Source: Rhodocollybia butyracea
Lineage: Eukaryota > Basidiomycota > Agaricomycetes > Agaricales > Omphalotaceae
Direction: 5' to 3'
Assembly: GCA_015501585.1 (NCBI GenBank)
Contig: JADNRY010000140.1
Coordinates: forward strand, 98,613-162,612
DNA: 64,000 bases
Of this stretch, positions 9,806 through 21,691 are shown piece after piece (positions within the stretch are counted from its first letter, which is position 1; each line of letters opens with the position of its first letter). The notes below the pieces were generated by a model that did no database searches, was not told the origin of the DNA, and saw only the letters and a list, made by a program, of their open reading frames with translations. The position numbers and the translations under genes were made by a program.

Positions 9806-12800
9806 AACGAGAATGCATTGGGACAAGTCCAGTAGTCGAGTTGCCTGTCGATGAGTTTCACCATCAAGAGCTTTGGTGAATATGTCGGCGACATTATCCT
9901 AGAAGCAACAACAGCTGTCTGAATATCACCGCAATGAACCGCTTCACGAATCCAGTGGTGGTGAATTTTGATATGTTTGTTTGCATTAGTGACTTGGTCG
10001 GAATTAATGTTCTTCAAAGCCGAAGATGAATCAACAAACATCTGAGTTGGTTCAGGTTGAGTGAAGTCAAGTTCCTGGAGAAGGGAGCGAAACCAAACAA
10101 ACTTCCCTACCACAAGATCCAGCTGCATAATATTCGGCTTCACTGGTGGAAGTCGCAACAGCAGTCTGTTTCCTCGTATACCAGGAAAAACAACCTGTAC
10201 CGAAAGTGAGGGCGGCGCCAGACACCGAACGACCATGTTCAAGGTGATCAACAAAGTTGGAGTCGTATAGGCAAAGAAAAGGAGTGACATTGCCACCAAG
10301 GACGAGGACGAAGTCAACAGTCCCCTTCAAATAGCGAATAATCCGTTTCACTGCTTTCCAGTGGATATGACGGGATTATGCATGAACTGCGCTACTTGTT
10401 GGGTGCTGCGAGTGATGTCCGGGCGCGTTCGAGTGGAGGCGTGCATGAGAGAACCAACACCTTCAGCGTAGGGCACCAAGCGCATCTCTCTCTGTTCAGG
10501 AGAATCATCAGAAGGACAATCAGCTTTGGACAATACCGTCTTTTCCATGGGTGTTCCAACGGGTGAGCATCATCGAGTCGGAAAACGCGAAATGAGAGAC
10601 AAGATGTAGGAACGTTGGGAAAAGAAACGGTTTCGAGCAATCTATCACGAGTAACAGTCATACCCAAAAATTGAGAGATCTCCCCCTTATCCGAGATATC
10701 AAAATGAGTATGGAAACTCATCCTTTGAATTGAATAATCTGTAAGGATGGAGGAACCAAAGAGAGCTAGATCATCGACGTGAGTTGCAATGATGATATTC
10801 CATCGGAAGAACGAAACGAAAGAAGACACAAGGATCGGAAATGCAACCTGAAAGCCAAGTTCAACCAAAACACTTTTTAGTTTCTCATACCAGAGAAAAC
10901 CAGACTGCTTAAGTCCATAGAGTGTGTTAAGCTTCAAACCCACGAATCCTTTCCTCTGACTGCAAATCCAGGCGGTTGCTTCACATACGTTGGCTGGTCA
11001 TCAGGGATGGTGCTATTAAGAATAAGCAGATTTCACATCAATGACATGAATTTCCCAATCCTGGATGGCCGCTACGGTTGCAATACACGAATGGATTCAA
11101 TACGAGCAGTCAGAGCGTGGATATCGACAAAGTCAATACCCGGAATTTGGGTAAAACCCTGAGCTACAAGTCGAGCTCGGTAGACCTCAATGGCCTGAGT
11201 GTTGGCATTGCGCTTGATAGCGAAGACCCAGCGTGTACCAATGGCCTTACGGTCAGGAGGTGGTGGAACGAGAGAGTAAGTCCCAGTCTCCAAGAGCTGG
11301 TTAAGCTCGTAATGACAAGCGGCTTCCCACTCTGCATGATCGGGAGAGTTGAGAGCCTGCGAAACATTGAATGGAATTTCACCACTCAAGATATGAGCCA
11401 GTTCGGGCATCTCCCCCTCATCCCCGCTATCATCCATATTAAGCTCAACATGCGGAGGAATATCCTCATCAATCTGTGGCTGGACTTCTGCTCTCGCACC
11501 GAGAGCGAGTCTTAGCAGGTGTAGCATCAGAAGGCATGCGGGGATTAGGACGAGGGGCACGAGGTGGAGGAGTAGCAGGAGGAACAGGAACAGGAGGGTC
11601 AGGTGGGAGAGCGGATGGAGGGTTATAGGGGAAAAACTCATCGTCATCTTTATAAGTAGGATTTTTGAGAGACGAATAATCATAGGACTCCCCCGCGGCG
11701 CTCAAAAGTCCATCTCCATTAGTGTTGTCATCAAACTTCACAGAGATTGCTGAACGTACACCTTTACCTGGCGTGTACACATAGTATGCCACCCGAGTCT
11801 CGTCAAAACCTAGAAAAATACCAGGAGTACACGAGCGTCAAGTTTATGCTCCTGTGAGTTGTTGTATACCCAAACTTTACATCCAAAAGAATGCAATTTT
11901 CGACCGGTCAGGGTGCTTCTTGTACCAGAGATGATAGGGTGTCTCCCTTTGGGTAGAGGACTAGCATAAGTCCGGGCACGGATATTAAGAATGTACCAGA
12001 CAGCGTAGCCCCACATAGAGAGAGGAAGTTGAGAGTGAATAAGGATAGTGCGTACCCGGTCAAAAATTGTACGATTGAGGCGCTCAGAACGGCCGTTCTG
12101 TTCAGGAGTGTAAGGAGCGGTCCTTTTCCCAGCGGATACCATGCTCCTTCATCCAATCGCGCCACTTGTTGGTTATATATTCCCCACCATTGTCCAGTGC
12201 GGAAAACCTTCAACTTTTTGCTGGTTACCTTCTCTACTTCAACTAACCACTGCTTAAAAGCAGTAAAAGCATCACTCTTGCGGCGAAGCAAGTAACCCCA
12301 AGCCATACGGGAGCAATCATCAAGAAACGTGATGAGATACCCCATGCCGGTCATGGTCAAGACCGGAGCTGGTCCCCAAAGATCTGAGTGAACTAGGCCC
12401 AGTGGCTCTGAAGCTCTAGAGTTCGATTCAGGAAAGCGCGCACGGGTGAGCTTTCCCTGCGCGCAGGCATCACAGATGGGGGGTTCTGCAGCCAATTCTG
12501 AGGCTGTAAGTTTCACGGTCATCCCCTCAAGCGTACCCGAACGGTACAAGTCACGACAAGCGGGATAGTTCAAATGCCCAAGCTCGTTATGAAGCTGAAC
12601 CAGTTTGGAGTAAAGCGGAGGTTTGTCCGAGGTGGAGGGAGCAGAGTCAAGGTGATAAAGTCGAGAATCGTCCTTCGTTCCAGTGAAAACAACATCCTCC
12701 TCATCAATAAGGCGCTGGATAAAAGTACCAGCATCATCCTTACTGAATGTTACACATTTCCCTGCGCCAAAGACAGTATAACACTTAGCTTCGTCGAGTC

Positions 12801-13223
12801 GGGAAACGGAAATGAGGGTAGGAGAGAGTCAGGAACGAAAGCAGTGTCCTTCAGATTGAGACGGACAAGTTGACGATGGCGACGACGCGCAAGAAAAACG
12901 GCTATACCTCGACCTGCAATCTTCATAGTACCATGACCAAATCCAGTAACCTTCTGAGAAATGGCCGGATGGTGGAAAGACGTGAAGTCGGCACGAACAG
13001 AATGAATGTGAGACGTAGTACCAGAGTCGATAATGATGGGAGGCCTATCGGCAGTAGTACCAGCTGGATACACTGACTCAGACATAGGCTGGGAGGAATC
13101 CACATTTGTAGAAGTCTCGGTCACCGGGTAAGCAGAGAAATCGATAATATTGGCCCCCGAAGAAGATTCTACGAAATGTGATGAGGTAGACTGCTCAGTT
13201 TCACCTCCTCCCCCACTCTCCAC
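9797..13223 (-). pseudogene. copia pol region (protease, integrase, RT, RNase H), frame-broken
   Basis: Protease active-site motif IIDSGTTSH near 13010-13030. Integrase zinc-binding HN-x-LGH and CDAC near 12470-12590, catalytic HSDLWGP near 12380, a DNGGE-type segment near 12190-12210 split by one extra base, and TPEQNGRSERLNR near 12080-12110. Reverse transcriptase IGTRWVFAIKRN and ARLVAQGFTQIPGIDF near 11100-11260, LYGLKQSGFLWYEKL near 10870-10930 and a THVDDLALFG active-site box near 10770. RNase H STSEAEYYA near 10130 and the terminal ADIFTKAL near 9870-9890. At least five one-base frame changes separate these blocks. Confidence 0.9.
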
Positions 13224-14145
13224 ATGGTGGGCTTTCTCTTTGCCCTTCTTCTTATTTTTCCCCTTTCTGTTACCTCCTTAGCCTCCATAGCATGTTTCCC
13301 ACCACCGGGCTTACGGCAAAAAATCCTTGGTGTGACCGGGAGTGTGGCAGTTGACACAATAATAATCTCCACGGGCCGCATAGGAGCGTTTGAGCACAGC
13401 GACGGCGGCTTCTACGTTTGACATGCCGGAATTAGAGTTCTCGTCAGGATGAGCTGAACGGTAAGAACCTAAAATCTGTTGGACAGTCGACTCAAGAGTA
13501 GTGCTGGAGGTGAGAGAGAAACTGCGGATCCAGGTGTGCCAAGACCCGGTTGCACCTTCCTCATTGGGGAGAGTAGTGACAAGAATAGCAGAGGCAAACC
13601 CTTCCTCCACAACGTACCCAGCTTTTCCGGATATCCTGCAGAGCGGATTCGAAACCCTGAAGATGGGCAGACAAAGAATCAAAGCTATGCTGGAGCGGAA
13701 GTCGGCGGGTGAGTCGGGAGAAGAACGTCATGATGAGACCAGAACCCTGAGGACCATAAGTACCCGAAAGTCGTTTATAGGCAGCGGCGCTCGTAAGACC
13801 TTCTACCATGCTGACCATGCTCTCAGAGATACACTGGAGAAGCATGTTCATCATATAAGAATCCATCCGTTGCCAGATAAGATACTTAGTGTCGGTATCG
13901 GAAGGACAAACAAGCGCGCCTGACAAAATAGACTGACATCCTACTGTGCGAGCACCAGCGAGGAAGACGGCAGACCAAGACGAAAAATTCGTTTCACCTT
14001 TGAGCTTAGTGTCACGAGGGAAGAGTGAATTTCCACCACTAGGGATGGTCCAATCACTCGGAATAGTCGGCGCGGTCATAGTGGTCTGTGTACTCGAAGT
14101 AGTCTGAGTAGGTTGGGTAGTAGGAGCGGAAGGGGTAGTAGACAT
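13169..14145 (-). pseudogene. copia gag region, frame-broken
   Basis: Starts with a Thr/Pro/Ser-rich leader at 14145, then a Gag capsid-like region (TNFSSWSAVFLAGARTVGC, YMMNMLLQCISESM, RLSGTYGPQG). A frame change near 13650 leads into the continuation from about 13682, and a zinc knuckle CVNCHTPGHTKDF follows. The last cysteine of the knuckle falls in another frame because of a run of six T (plus-strand A run 13318-13323). Gag packages the element RNA; this copy cannot make it in one piece as written. Confidence 0.85.
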
Positions 14146-14228
14146 CGATGGAGACGAGGGTTATGCAGGAAGAGAAGATAAAAGATTCGATTCCGGTAAT
14201 CACTATAAGGCTGGCTGTATCAGGCGGA

Positions 14229-14244
14229 CTCGGGGCCCATAACC
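14229..14244 (-). other. Primer-binding site of the copia element
   Basis: Directly next to the 5' LTR, with no gap, the element strand reads GGTTATGGGCCCCGAG. The first 12 bases are complementary to the anticodon region of initiator tRNA-Met, as in Drosophila copia, which primes from a tRNA-iMet fragment cut in the anticodon loop rather than from the 3' CCA end. Confidence 0.75.
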
Positions 14245-14593
14245 TGTTGGAACTAAGAGACACGTTAGTACAATGTACAACTAAGCTCAGCCAGAAGTGA
14301 TGAAGGCTTAATCATATTACCATACCTAAGAGACACGTTAGTACGATGTACAACTAAGCTATAGGTACAGTATGAGCATAATGGACATAGAGCATAAGTA
14401 TAATAGACATACCTCAGCCAGAAGTGATGAAGGCTGAGGAAAAGAAGGGAACGTCGATATGTACAGTATAAGTAGAAATCCGTATCAGTGAAATAAAAAG
14501 TTAAAACAAATGATAAGAACTCGGGTCTGATATTTACTCGGTATTGGAGCTGTACATACCGGCGGCCATATACCGCGGACCGAATATCCAACA
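14245..14593 (-). repeat. 5' LTR of the copia element
   Basis: Pairs with 9449-9796. Differences are one C/T and one G/A substitution, both at CpG sites, and a one-base change in an A run. In element orientation this LTR is upstream and should carry the promoter. Confidence 0.95.
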
Positions 14594-14686
14594 TCTTCCT
14601 GGTGTGATAATTGGATCGACTTTGAGTAAAGAGTTAGAATTTCACGCTGGCAGATTATGCTAAGTACAGTCGCAGCGCACAAATAT

Positions 14687-16356
14687 TCATACCTGTACTC
14701 CATTTGTTCCAGCAATGACCACTCTCAAACCCTCCGCATCCAAATTCCGCAACGGTTGGTAAACCTCTGCATCAACTTCTCGCCAAGAAAATACAAGAAC
14801 GACAGATCGTATACAGGCTTTGCCATTGAGAACATAGCCAAGGATAGATCTGAGCCGGGCTTAAACCAGCGTGATTCAACCATGCTAATGAAAGTGAGGT
14901 CATCGAATGGCTCCTCAAATTTGGAAATGAGACGAAGACTGTGTAGTTTGGGAGCGAGCAGGAAGGACGTAGATTGGTGTTGTAGGCTCGACATGAGGTG
15001 CGAACTGATTGGACTCCGCCGGGATGAATGATATGCAAATTTGTCGTCGATTTCGAGATAGAGTATGGAAGGCATGAGTTGAAGTGCTGCAATAAGGTCC
15101 AAATCTGAGACTGATAGCCCACGGAGGGTGAAGGTAGTGATCATAGAGGGTGAAGTGGTTATAAAGGAAATAAAAGCGTCTGCTGGCCAGATTTTGTGCG
15201 ATTGACTTTCTACCACAAGCTCAGTCAGGGAAGGAAAGCGGAAGGAAGAGAACATCATTTTCGAGCATGGTCCCAATGAACTGAATTGCGCAAAGGGTTC
15301 CATAATAGCAAGGGAAGTGATGTTATGCCACGTGCCCTGTGCATGTAGCGGATCCTCAACCACTTCATCCTCGAGTTTAAGTGAAAGAGATCTCAGAGAA
15401 GGGCAGTTGTGCAGAAATTCTACCAATTCTGTTGGCGATGCCCACACTAATCGAACATAAAGAGAATCTAGCTGATTGAAAGGAGCTTTGGATGGAGGTG
15501 CCTTGTTAGTGCTAAGCAAGCAGAGTCTCGAGGCATGCTCAAAGTTATCCAAGTCAGACAACAAGTATGGAGCACTGTTGATATCCAATTCTAGAAGTAA
15601 AGGAAAGTCCAATTGTGCGAGTATCTGGAGGTATCTCAACGAGTGATTTCCCTGATATTTGAAGGTTTTCCAACGATGGGCGTGCTCAGTAAGGTGGTTT
15701 AGCAAAGTTAACGCCTGTTCTGGAAGGTAGCAATCGATATCCAATGAGAGCCTCAATGGCGACTCACCCGATCTCTCCAGATATCGGGTAACCATATTGG
15801 TGAGCCAAAGGTTTCCTGCATTGTCCAATTCCATATCCATGCTGTATATCTCCACAGTCATATTTGACCACAAACCGGGTGACGACAGCGCAAGCTCACG
15901 CCAACGAGAGCATACAGAGCTGATTGTCATCGCAGGGAGAGAAGTGGTGGGGGAAGATGTAAGCGCGTCGTCCTTGCCATCCCACCCCTGGTACAGGCAG
16001 TGTCGGATAATATTTCCTTCGCATACTTGCTGGAGGATGCGAAATAAAAGTTCGTTCGGCAGCTTCCGCATTGGAGATAACAAAGCGCGTAGCTTGGCTC
16101 TCTGGACCTCAAGTTGCTGTTTTTGCGCTTCGATAATCATGATTTGGTCACGAAGGCGTACTATGTCGGAATCATGACCGTCGATGTCTTCATCTACCAG
16201 AGCCAGGATTCCTTTCACTTCTTCTGCTCGTTCTGGGCGAATCACGAACGGTCCAAACTCGGAACGAAGATCGCTGTCTATTTCGGATAGTTCGGCAGAG
16301 CTGAGGTTTACGCGCACCTGCGAAGTTCCCGCGCATCGTGCGCAAAGCGCGGTCAT
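14687..16356 (-). CDS. Type-1 F-box protein copy 4 (best preserved)
   Basis: Likely SCF ubiquitin-ligase adaptor. The start at 16356 gives MTALCARC, matching copy 1 better than the in-frame ATG 12 bases upstream. Order: CxxC pair (residues 5-8), RVNLSSAELSEID block, coiled coil about residues 40-90 (EAQKQQLEVQRAKL), F-box LPNELLFRILQQVCEG, SSVCSRWRELALSSPGLWSN, then a leucine-rich tail with NCPSLRSLSLKLE, PSMITTFTLRGLSVSDLDL and MVESRWFKPGSDLSLAM. No intron. About 544 aa if one ignores a frame change at 14823-14824, where the paralogs have GGG and this copy has GG. As written the protein ends at 14725 with an altered tail, while homology continues in the other frame to a stop at 14687. Either way most of the protein is intact. 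Confidence 0.85.
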
Positions 16357-16368
16357 CTGGAGCTGCAA

Positions 16369-16757
16369 GAGGGAAGACAGAGAGAGAGAGATCGGTTTAG
16401 CGCTTGAACAAGCGCCTGTCGTTAGCTTTTACAGTATCACTCCTGGGCATGCTCGACAGTCCATCTTCTCAAGACAGACACCTACTTCGCCTCCTCTGGA
16501 TAAAGAAACCTCATACTGTCCATTGGACACTCTTCTTAGGGAGATAAAACACGTTCCCACTGGGGAAATTCTCCTCAGGTATATTCCACGATTGGTAGTC
16601 GGAGTCATCACTGGGAAGAAGGTCAGGGCCTACAAGTATGTATATAGGACGTACAGGTTTGCCAAACTTTGTCGCCACGGCATCCAACACTTGTGCTCGT
16701 GCAGAATGCGCGAACGATTAGCTCTCCTCTTTCCCTCACTACCGACTTGCACATGCA
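16369..16757. other. Spacer with upstream sequence shared by two F-box copies
   Basis: Upstream of copy 4. It opens with a GAGAGAGAGA run (16379-16390) and contains, at about 16440-16510, a stretch (CTCGACAG...GACACCT(A/G)CTTCG...CCTCTGGAT) repeated upstream of copy 5 at about 18670-18725. This is probably conserved promoter or 5' flank carried along by duplication. No gene seen. Confidence 0.5.
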
Positions 16758-18298
16758 TCATACAACCTGCACACCATTCATCCCAGAAATAACCACTCTT
16801 AAACCTTCGGCGTCCAGATTCCGTAAAGGTTTATAAGTTTCCGCGTTTAACTCTCGCCAATCACACATGAGAACGACAGAACGTATGCAGGCTCTGCCCA
16901 TCGTCAACAGTGCCATAGACAGGTCCGAACCAGGTTTAAACCAGCGCGATTCAACCATCTTGATAAAAGTCTGGTCATCGAAATCTGTATCTGCATGTTT
17001 TAAAAAAAGACTGTGTAGTTTTGGAACTAGGGAGACGGAAGATTGTTGCTGAGTTAGGCTCGAAATAAGATATGAAGTGATTGGACCGGGCCATTCGTAA
17101 TGGCCGTAAACAACTTCGAGATGAAGCAAGTCTGGCATGACTCGAAGCGCCGCGATAAGGTCCGAATCGGACACAGAGAGACATGCCCCGCGGAGCGTTA
17201 GACTGGTGATCATGCAAGATGATCTAGAAACAAATGAAATGAAAGCATCGGCTGGCCAAGAGGAACATCATGTACCACAAGCTTATTCAAGGATGGGAAG
17301 TTGAAGGAGGAAAACACCCATTTTAATGATATCGATCCATCCACAAAAGCCAGCAATGTGATGTTGCGCCATGTACCCAGTGCGCCCTGCTCTAGATCAA
17401 CATCGGGTTGGGTCGTTATGTAAGTGAGCTCGAGAGATTTCAAAGAAGGGCATCTGTGAAGAGTTTCTGCCAATTCTGTCATTGACTCCGGACCCACATG
17501 AAATTTGAGATGATCTAGTCGACTGCACAAAATCTTGGATGTTGGTACCGTGCGGGAGGCAAGTGCGCAGAGTCTCGGGGAATGCTCAAAGCGATCCAGG
17601 TCACTTGATGTAGCTGTGTTGCAGATATCTACTCGTGAAAGCAGAGGAAAATGCAGTCGAGAGAGTTTTTTGTATTCCATTAACGATTGGGAGGACACAC
17701 ACACAAATGTTTTCCACCGAACAGCGTGCCGTATAAAGAGGTCGGGGATTAGGAAAGGAGTCACTGTAGAACACCTATCTTGGACAATAATTGCAAGACT
17801 TAACGGCCAATCGCCCGACATCTCCAAATATCGGGCAACCATAGATCTCTCTCCAATCCGGGTTTCGTACGAGTCAATGCTTATCACCACCTTTATGTTA
17901 GCCCACAAACTGGGTGATGACAGTGCAAGTTCACGCCAGCGGGAGCATACAGAGCTGATTTCCATTGTAGGAAGATCCCTAGGATCAGAAAAATTTCCGT
18001 CCGGTGCCGATGAGTGTGTCCGGAGAATATTTTCTTCACAGACGTATTGCAAGATGTGCAATAAAGTTTGGTTGGGCAGTTTTCGTATCGGAGACAGTAG
18101 AGAGCGTAACTTGGCCCGTTGAGCCTTCAGTATAAGCTTTTGGGTTTTAACAATCATAAGTTCGTGGTGGAGGTGAGCCACCTCAGATTCATGGTCCTCG
18201 ATATCTTTATCTGCCAACGCCAGGATCTCCTTGAGTTCTTCTGCTCTTTCCGAGCTAATCACAGATGGACCAAACTCGAGCCGAAGCTCTCTTTCCAA
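16758..18298 (-). pseudogene. Type-1 F-box protein copy 5, one frame break and uncertain start
   Basis: Same domain order as copy 4: acidic coiled coil, F-box around LPNQTLLHILQYVCEEN, SSVCSRWRELALSSPSLWAN, leucine-rich repeats (SLKSLELTY, GALGTWRNITLLAF), and the C-terminus MVESRWFKPGSDLSMALLTM to a stop at 16758. Homology runs upstream of the first ATG (18298) to about 18345, but the start codon used by copy 2 (ATGGAGCCC) reads ATCGAGCCC here. A frame change at about 17255-17262 (CTTGG where the frame needs one more base) separates the two long ORFs. It could be a nearly intact gene affected by a sequence error, or a young pseudogene. Confidence 0.75.
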
Positions 18299-18349
18299 TT
18301 CTTCCAGTTCTACAGAGTTGAGGTTTATGCGTAGGGGCTCGATGGGCTC

Positions 18350-19027
18350 GATGTTGAGAAAACAACATTGAATAAGCGCCCACAGCTACCCCTTTCTTCT
18401 CAGCGCTCCTTGGAGCAGACGAGCAGAAGGAGAGTTTTACCTAATCTCTAAACAACGAGTCCGGCTCAGTACGCTGTTCGACTATCTCATTGAGCATGAA
18501 TCACCGGCTCTTAGACATGTCAAGAGGATTGACCTTCGAGGTGGTGGACGTAACTTCACGCAATCAATCCAGCAGATGAAAAAATTTCCTTTTAGTTATA
18601 CAGATAGAGCTACCGTTTGAGAGTTTCCTTTTGTGATTATGGCAGTATGTGCATCTGTGCATCCCATGTCCAGACCTACTCGACAGCGAGTCTTAAGAGG
18701 GACACCTGCTTCGTATCCTCTGGATGTACTTTATAAAGGCTATTGGATCGCCATTCAGCTATCAGTTGTTTTCTATCTTCGTGCGACCATACCAATGAAA
18801 GTTGCAAAGTATCTAGTGAAATTGAGCTGGATACTCCGATAGGTGCATGGCAGAATTCCAAAAAGGCAGTAACGATTTGGGGGTTATTTCGAGCGTTATA
18901 CAAATTCTGGAACTGCGTGTTGCATTTCGGTATTCAAACCTTTCGAGAGACAGAACTATCATTGGTAGGGTAGGTTACTTACTCGAATGAGAATATGGTC
19001 AGAGTATGTATATGTTTTCAGCCTATT
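18350..19027. other. Gene-free spacer upstream of F-box copy 5
   Basis: Contains the flank shared with copy 4 (about 18660-18725). Otherwise only short ORFs on both strands with no recognisable motif. The 3' end of the transporter gene begins at 19028. Confidence 0.4.
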
Positions 19028-21691
19028 TCAATATAAATAACGGAATCCTTTCCTTCTTTGCATTGCCTGCTCCAAGGTGATACCTTCAAGACGGGCAGCT
19101 TCTTCGACTCGAGTATGGTTCAGTTCACTCAGAGCCACCTTCTCGTCCGCATCAAGTTTCTTGTTATCGCGGATGATCCATTGTCGAAGGACTAGATTGA
19201 AAACACGTTAAATAAAACACATGTCAAATAGAATTCACTCACTTAGAGCGAGAACTGTGGCAAAAACAAGCGAAACAAATGAAATGATCATGGATTGGTG
19301 ATAAGCTGGACCCCACTCGGATTTCCATGTGTACGAGCCCATCCTAGAATAAACGTCAGATCGTTGAAAATCACCATTGCATCTCCACAAACAGATTGCC
19401 CAAGTTTCCAATGCCATTTACTATAGCTATGATGGCAGCTCGTTTACTATGGGCCTTATGGTCAGCAAGGAATAATAAGTATGAGCCCAGAAACTGACGC
19501 AGGAGGGCGAGGGAAAGTGTTGGATACCCAGACAAGAGTCATCGAAAACGCTGTGTGTTGAATTGATTCGTTCAAACAATACACCCAGCCTTAGACACAC
19601 GTACCGACATTTCCACAGGCCATTAGGAACAGGGATACGTATCGCGCCGCAATGTTATTAGTGGAGAGAGAGATGATAAATGCAACAAGGACTCCCCACC
19701 ACCACCCACTTTGATGGAAAAATCTCTCCCCGGTTCGATCTGGAGTTACGTTGACCAATGTCCGACGAAGAGGAAAACGTATGCACACCTGCATGCCACG
19801 CATTGAAGCCACACACAATGGTTGCCAAGATCCATGGGGGTCTAGATAAACTCAACATATTCAGCGAATGAGCAAGACATGATAGAGTTGCATACGCGGC
19901 GAGCAACAGTGTGACTGTAGTGTTGAACCCAAGTGTTGCCGTCAAACTAGTTGATCATGTCAGATACGAGAGGTGCAGTGAGGCGAATCATGGACCCACG
20001 TAGGAAAGAAACTTATGGAACTCAAACCGAGGAGTTGCGCAGTAGTCATAATTGAGAAGACCCAAACTTTGGATCCTTTACGGCCATGATGAGACCTTGG
20101 AGAGGGCTTTGATTTTGAATCAGCCAAATACTTGGACGAATCATCAGAGACGTGGCTTACGAATCGCCAATCGTATCTTGATCGGCTTCACCTGCATCGT
20201 CCGCCAGACGTGCTTGAGCCAGCCGACGTTCTTGAGAAGACATCCATCGCGTGTTCACAGGCTATCATTCGACTTCATGGTCAATGAAAATGGCAAAATT
20301 CGAGTAAAGAGGTTCCGCGTACATAGTCTGGTAGTAACCACCTTCCTAGGTGTTAGCACAACATGAAATATGTAGCCGAGGTGTTCCACAAACATTGTGT
20401 TGAAGCCTATAAACATTGTTATCGAGCCCTATAGGGTTTCAGCGACGGTCAAATCCACCCAAAATATCGCACACCTCGATGAAAAACAGCCTATCGAGCT
20501 GGAATAAGTTCCAAAGTCTAAAAACTCGAAGAAAACATACCATCTCCAAGCGTGGATTCCGAGTACACCTTCCATATTGGCAAGAATACCAGCGGCCATG
20601 AGCTACGTGAAGGACTAAGTATAACTTGAAGGTAATTCCTGATATGTTTGGTCCTACCGAACCGAACGCGTTCGAGATGAGAAGGCCGCCAAAAAGGATA
20701 GCTGATCTGAAAGCCAGTTCCTAAAGTATATTCCGGGAACAATCAAGCTTAGGTCGTCACTAGATTTCCTGGACCCAAACCTTTTTAGTGTACCAGCGTG
20801 ATAAGAGGTATACCGCTAAACCTCGGCATCAGGAGAGGTCCCAGGTCAAGCAGAACTCTGGAAAGCTTACTGCCGGGGTAAAATGCGCACTACCGCCGAT
20901 ATTATCAGCGATTTGAAACTGAAAATTGGAAGAGCTACATACTTCTGGTATACCGATCAGGACACGGGTAGTAAGAATACCACCATACGATTTTGTTACC
21001 TGTGGGTAAATAGGTCAGTCAATGAGGCGTACCGATTGAAACCGGAACGCACTCCGGTCAGAGTACTTAGGAGACCCCAAACTACAACATTCAAACCAAT
21101 GTATCTTTTTCAGTCAGGAATTAGTACACGCTGGCGTTGCATGAATGCAAATAATCACAAAGAAGGCCTACAAGTGTGATAAATCAATGAACGTACAATA
21201 AAGAATAAAATGTGCAAACCTTGTTATCCAGTTTAGTATCTGAGAGACGATTGAACTTCGGGTTTTTTTTGGGAGCTTAACGAGAAGTGGGACTTACCAT
21301 GTTTGAAGGAATTTGGGCTGGACAGTAAGAGACGTATAGAATCGATAGGACGACATTATATTGCAAGTCTATATACGAATGAGCTCCATAGAGGTTTGAA
21401 GGTTCAGATATCAACACACCTGTAAGACCAAGATCCTGTTCTAAACCCTTCAATCTCGCTGTTGTCACTGCGTTTCGCTGGAAGAGTGCAATTGGGTCTG
21501 AGATCCATCATCTTGTGCGGCGAGAATTTCACTTACGTCGATATAGTTCATGATGTATATCAAAACAATCGTTGGCATAACTCTCATATCAAGTTTTCGA
21601 AGCAATCTACGCTCTGCCTGAAAACGTTCTGGGTTCCTTCTACTGGAATGGGGTCTTCTTCAGCTGAAACCGTCCTTATTTTCTCTTCCAT
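19028..21691 (-). CDS. MFS transporter, allantoate/nicotinate permease (Dal5-like) family
   Basis: Membrane carrier of the anion:cation symporter family, which takes up organic anions such as allantoate, nicotinate or related vitamins; substrate not determinable here. Start ATG 21689-21691. Recognisable pieces, split by many introns: RRLLRKLDMRVMPTIVLIYI and MNYID (helix 1), TARLKGLEQDLGLTG, QYNVVLSILYVSYCPAQIPS (helix 2), a central TATLGFNTTVTLLLAA-type segment, STNNIAARYVSLFLMACGN, VWVSNTFPRPPAS, GSYTWKSEWGPAYHQSM, and a cytoplasmic tail ending GFRYLY at 19028. VWVSNTFPRPP and the YxW-x4-GPxYHxS motif are typical of this subfamily. Exon limits in 19.9-21.2 kb were not resolved, and one junction near 21620 would need a 26-base intron or an indel. 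Confidence 0.8.

Larger units (their letters stand above)
9449..14593 (-). mobile_element. Ty1/copia LTR retrotransposon, complete ends, broken frames
   Basis: Two LTRs of 348 and 349 bp (9449-9796, 14245-14593) begin TGTTGG and end CCAACA. The element is flanked by the 5-bp duplication TCTTC (9444-9448, 14594-14598). The LTRs differ by only two substitutions and one base of length, so insertion is recent. On the minus strand the order is gag, protease, integrase, reverse transcriptase, RNase H, the order that defines Ty1/copia. The reading frames carry many one-base breaks, so this copy is probably not autonomous, unless the breaks are sequence errors. It lies between F-box copies 3 and 4 and disrupts neither. 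Confidence 0.95.

Noticed and set aside
9469..10317. 282-codon minus-strand ORF
   Set aside because: A mosaic of the copia RNase H 3' region and the LTR read in a shifted frame, not a separate gene.
16184..16792. 202-codon plus-strand ORF
   Set aside because: Its first half is antisense to the coiled-coil start of F-box copy 4, and codon content is that of a reverse frame.
17535..18122. 195-codon plus-strand ORF
   Set aside because: Antisense to F-box copy 5; the minus strand carries recognisable F-box motifs.
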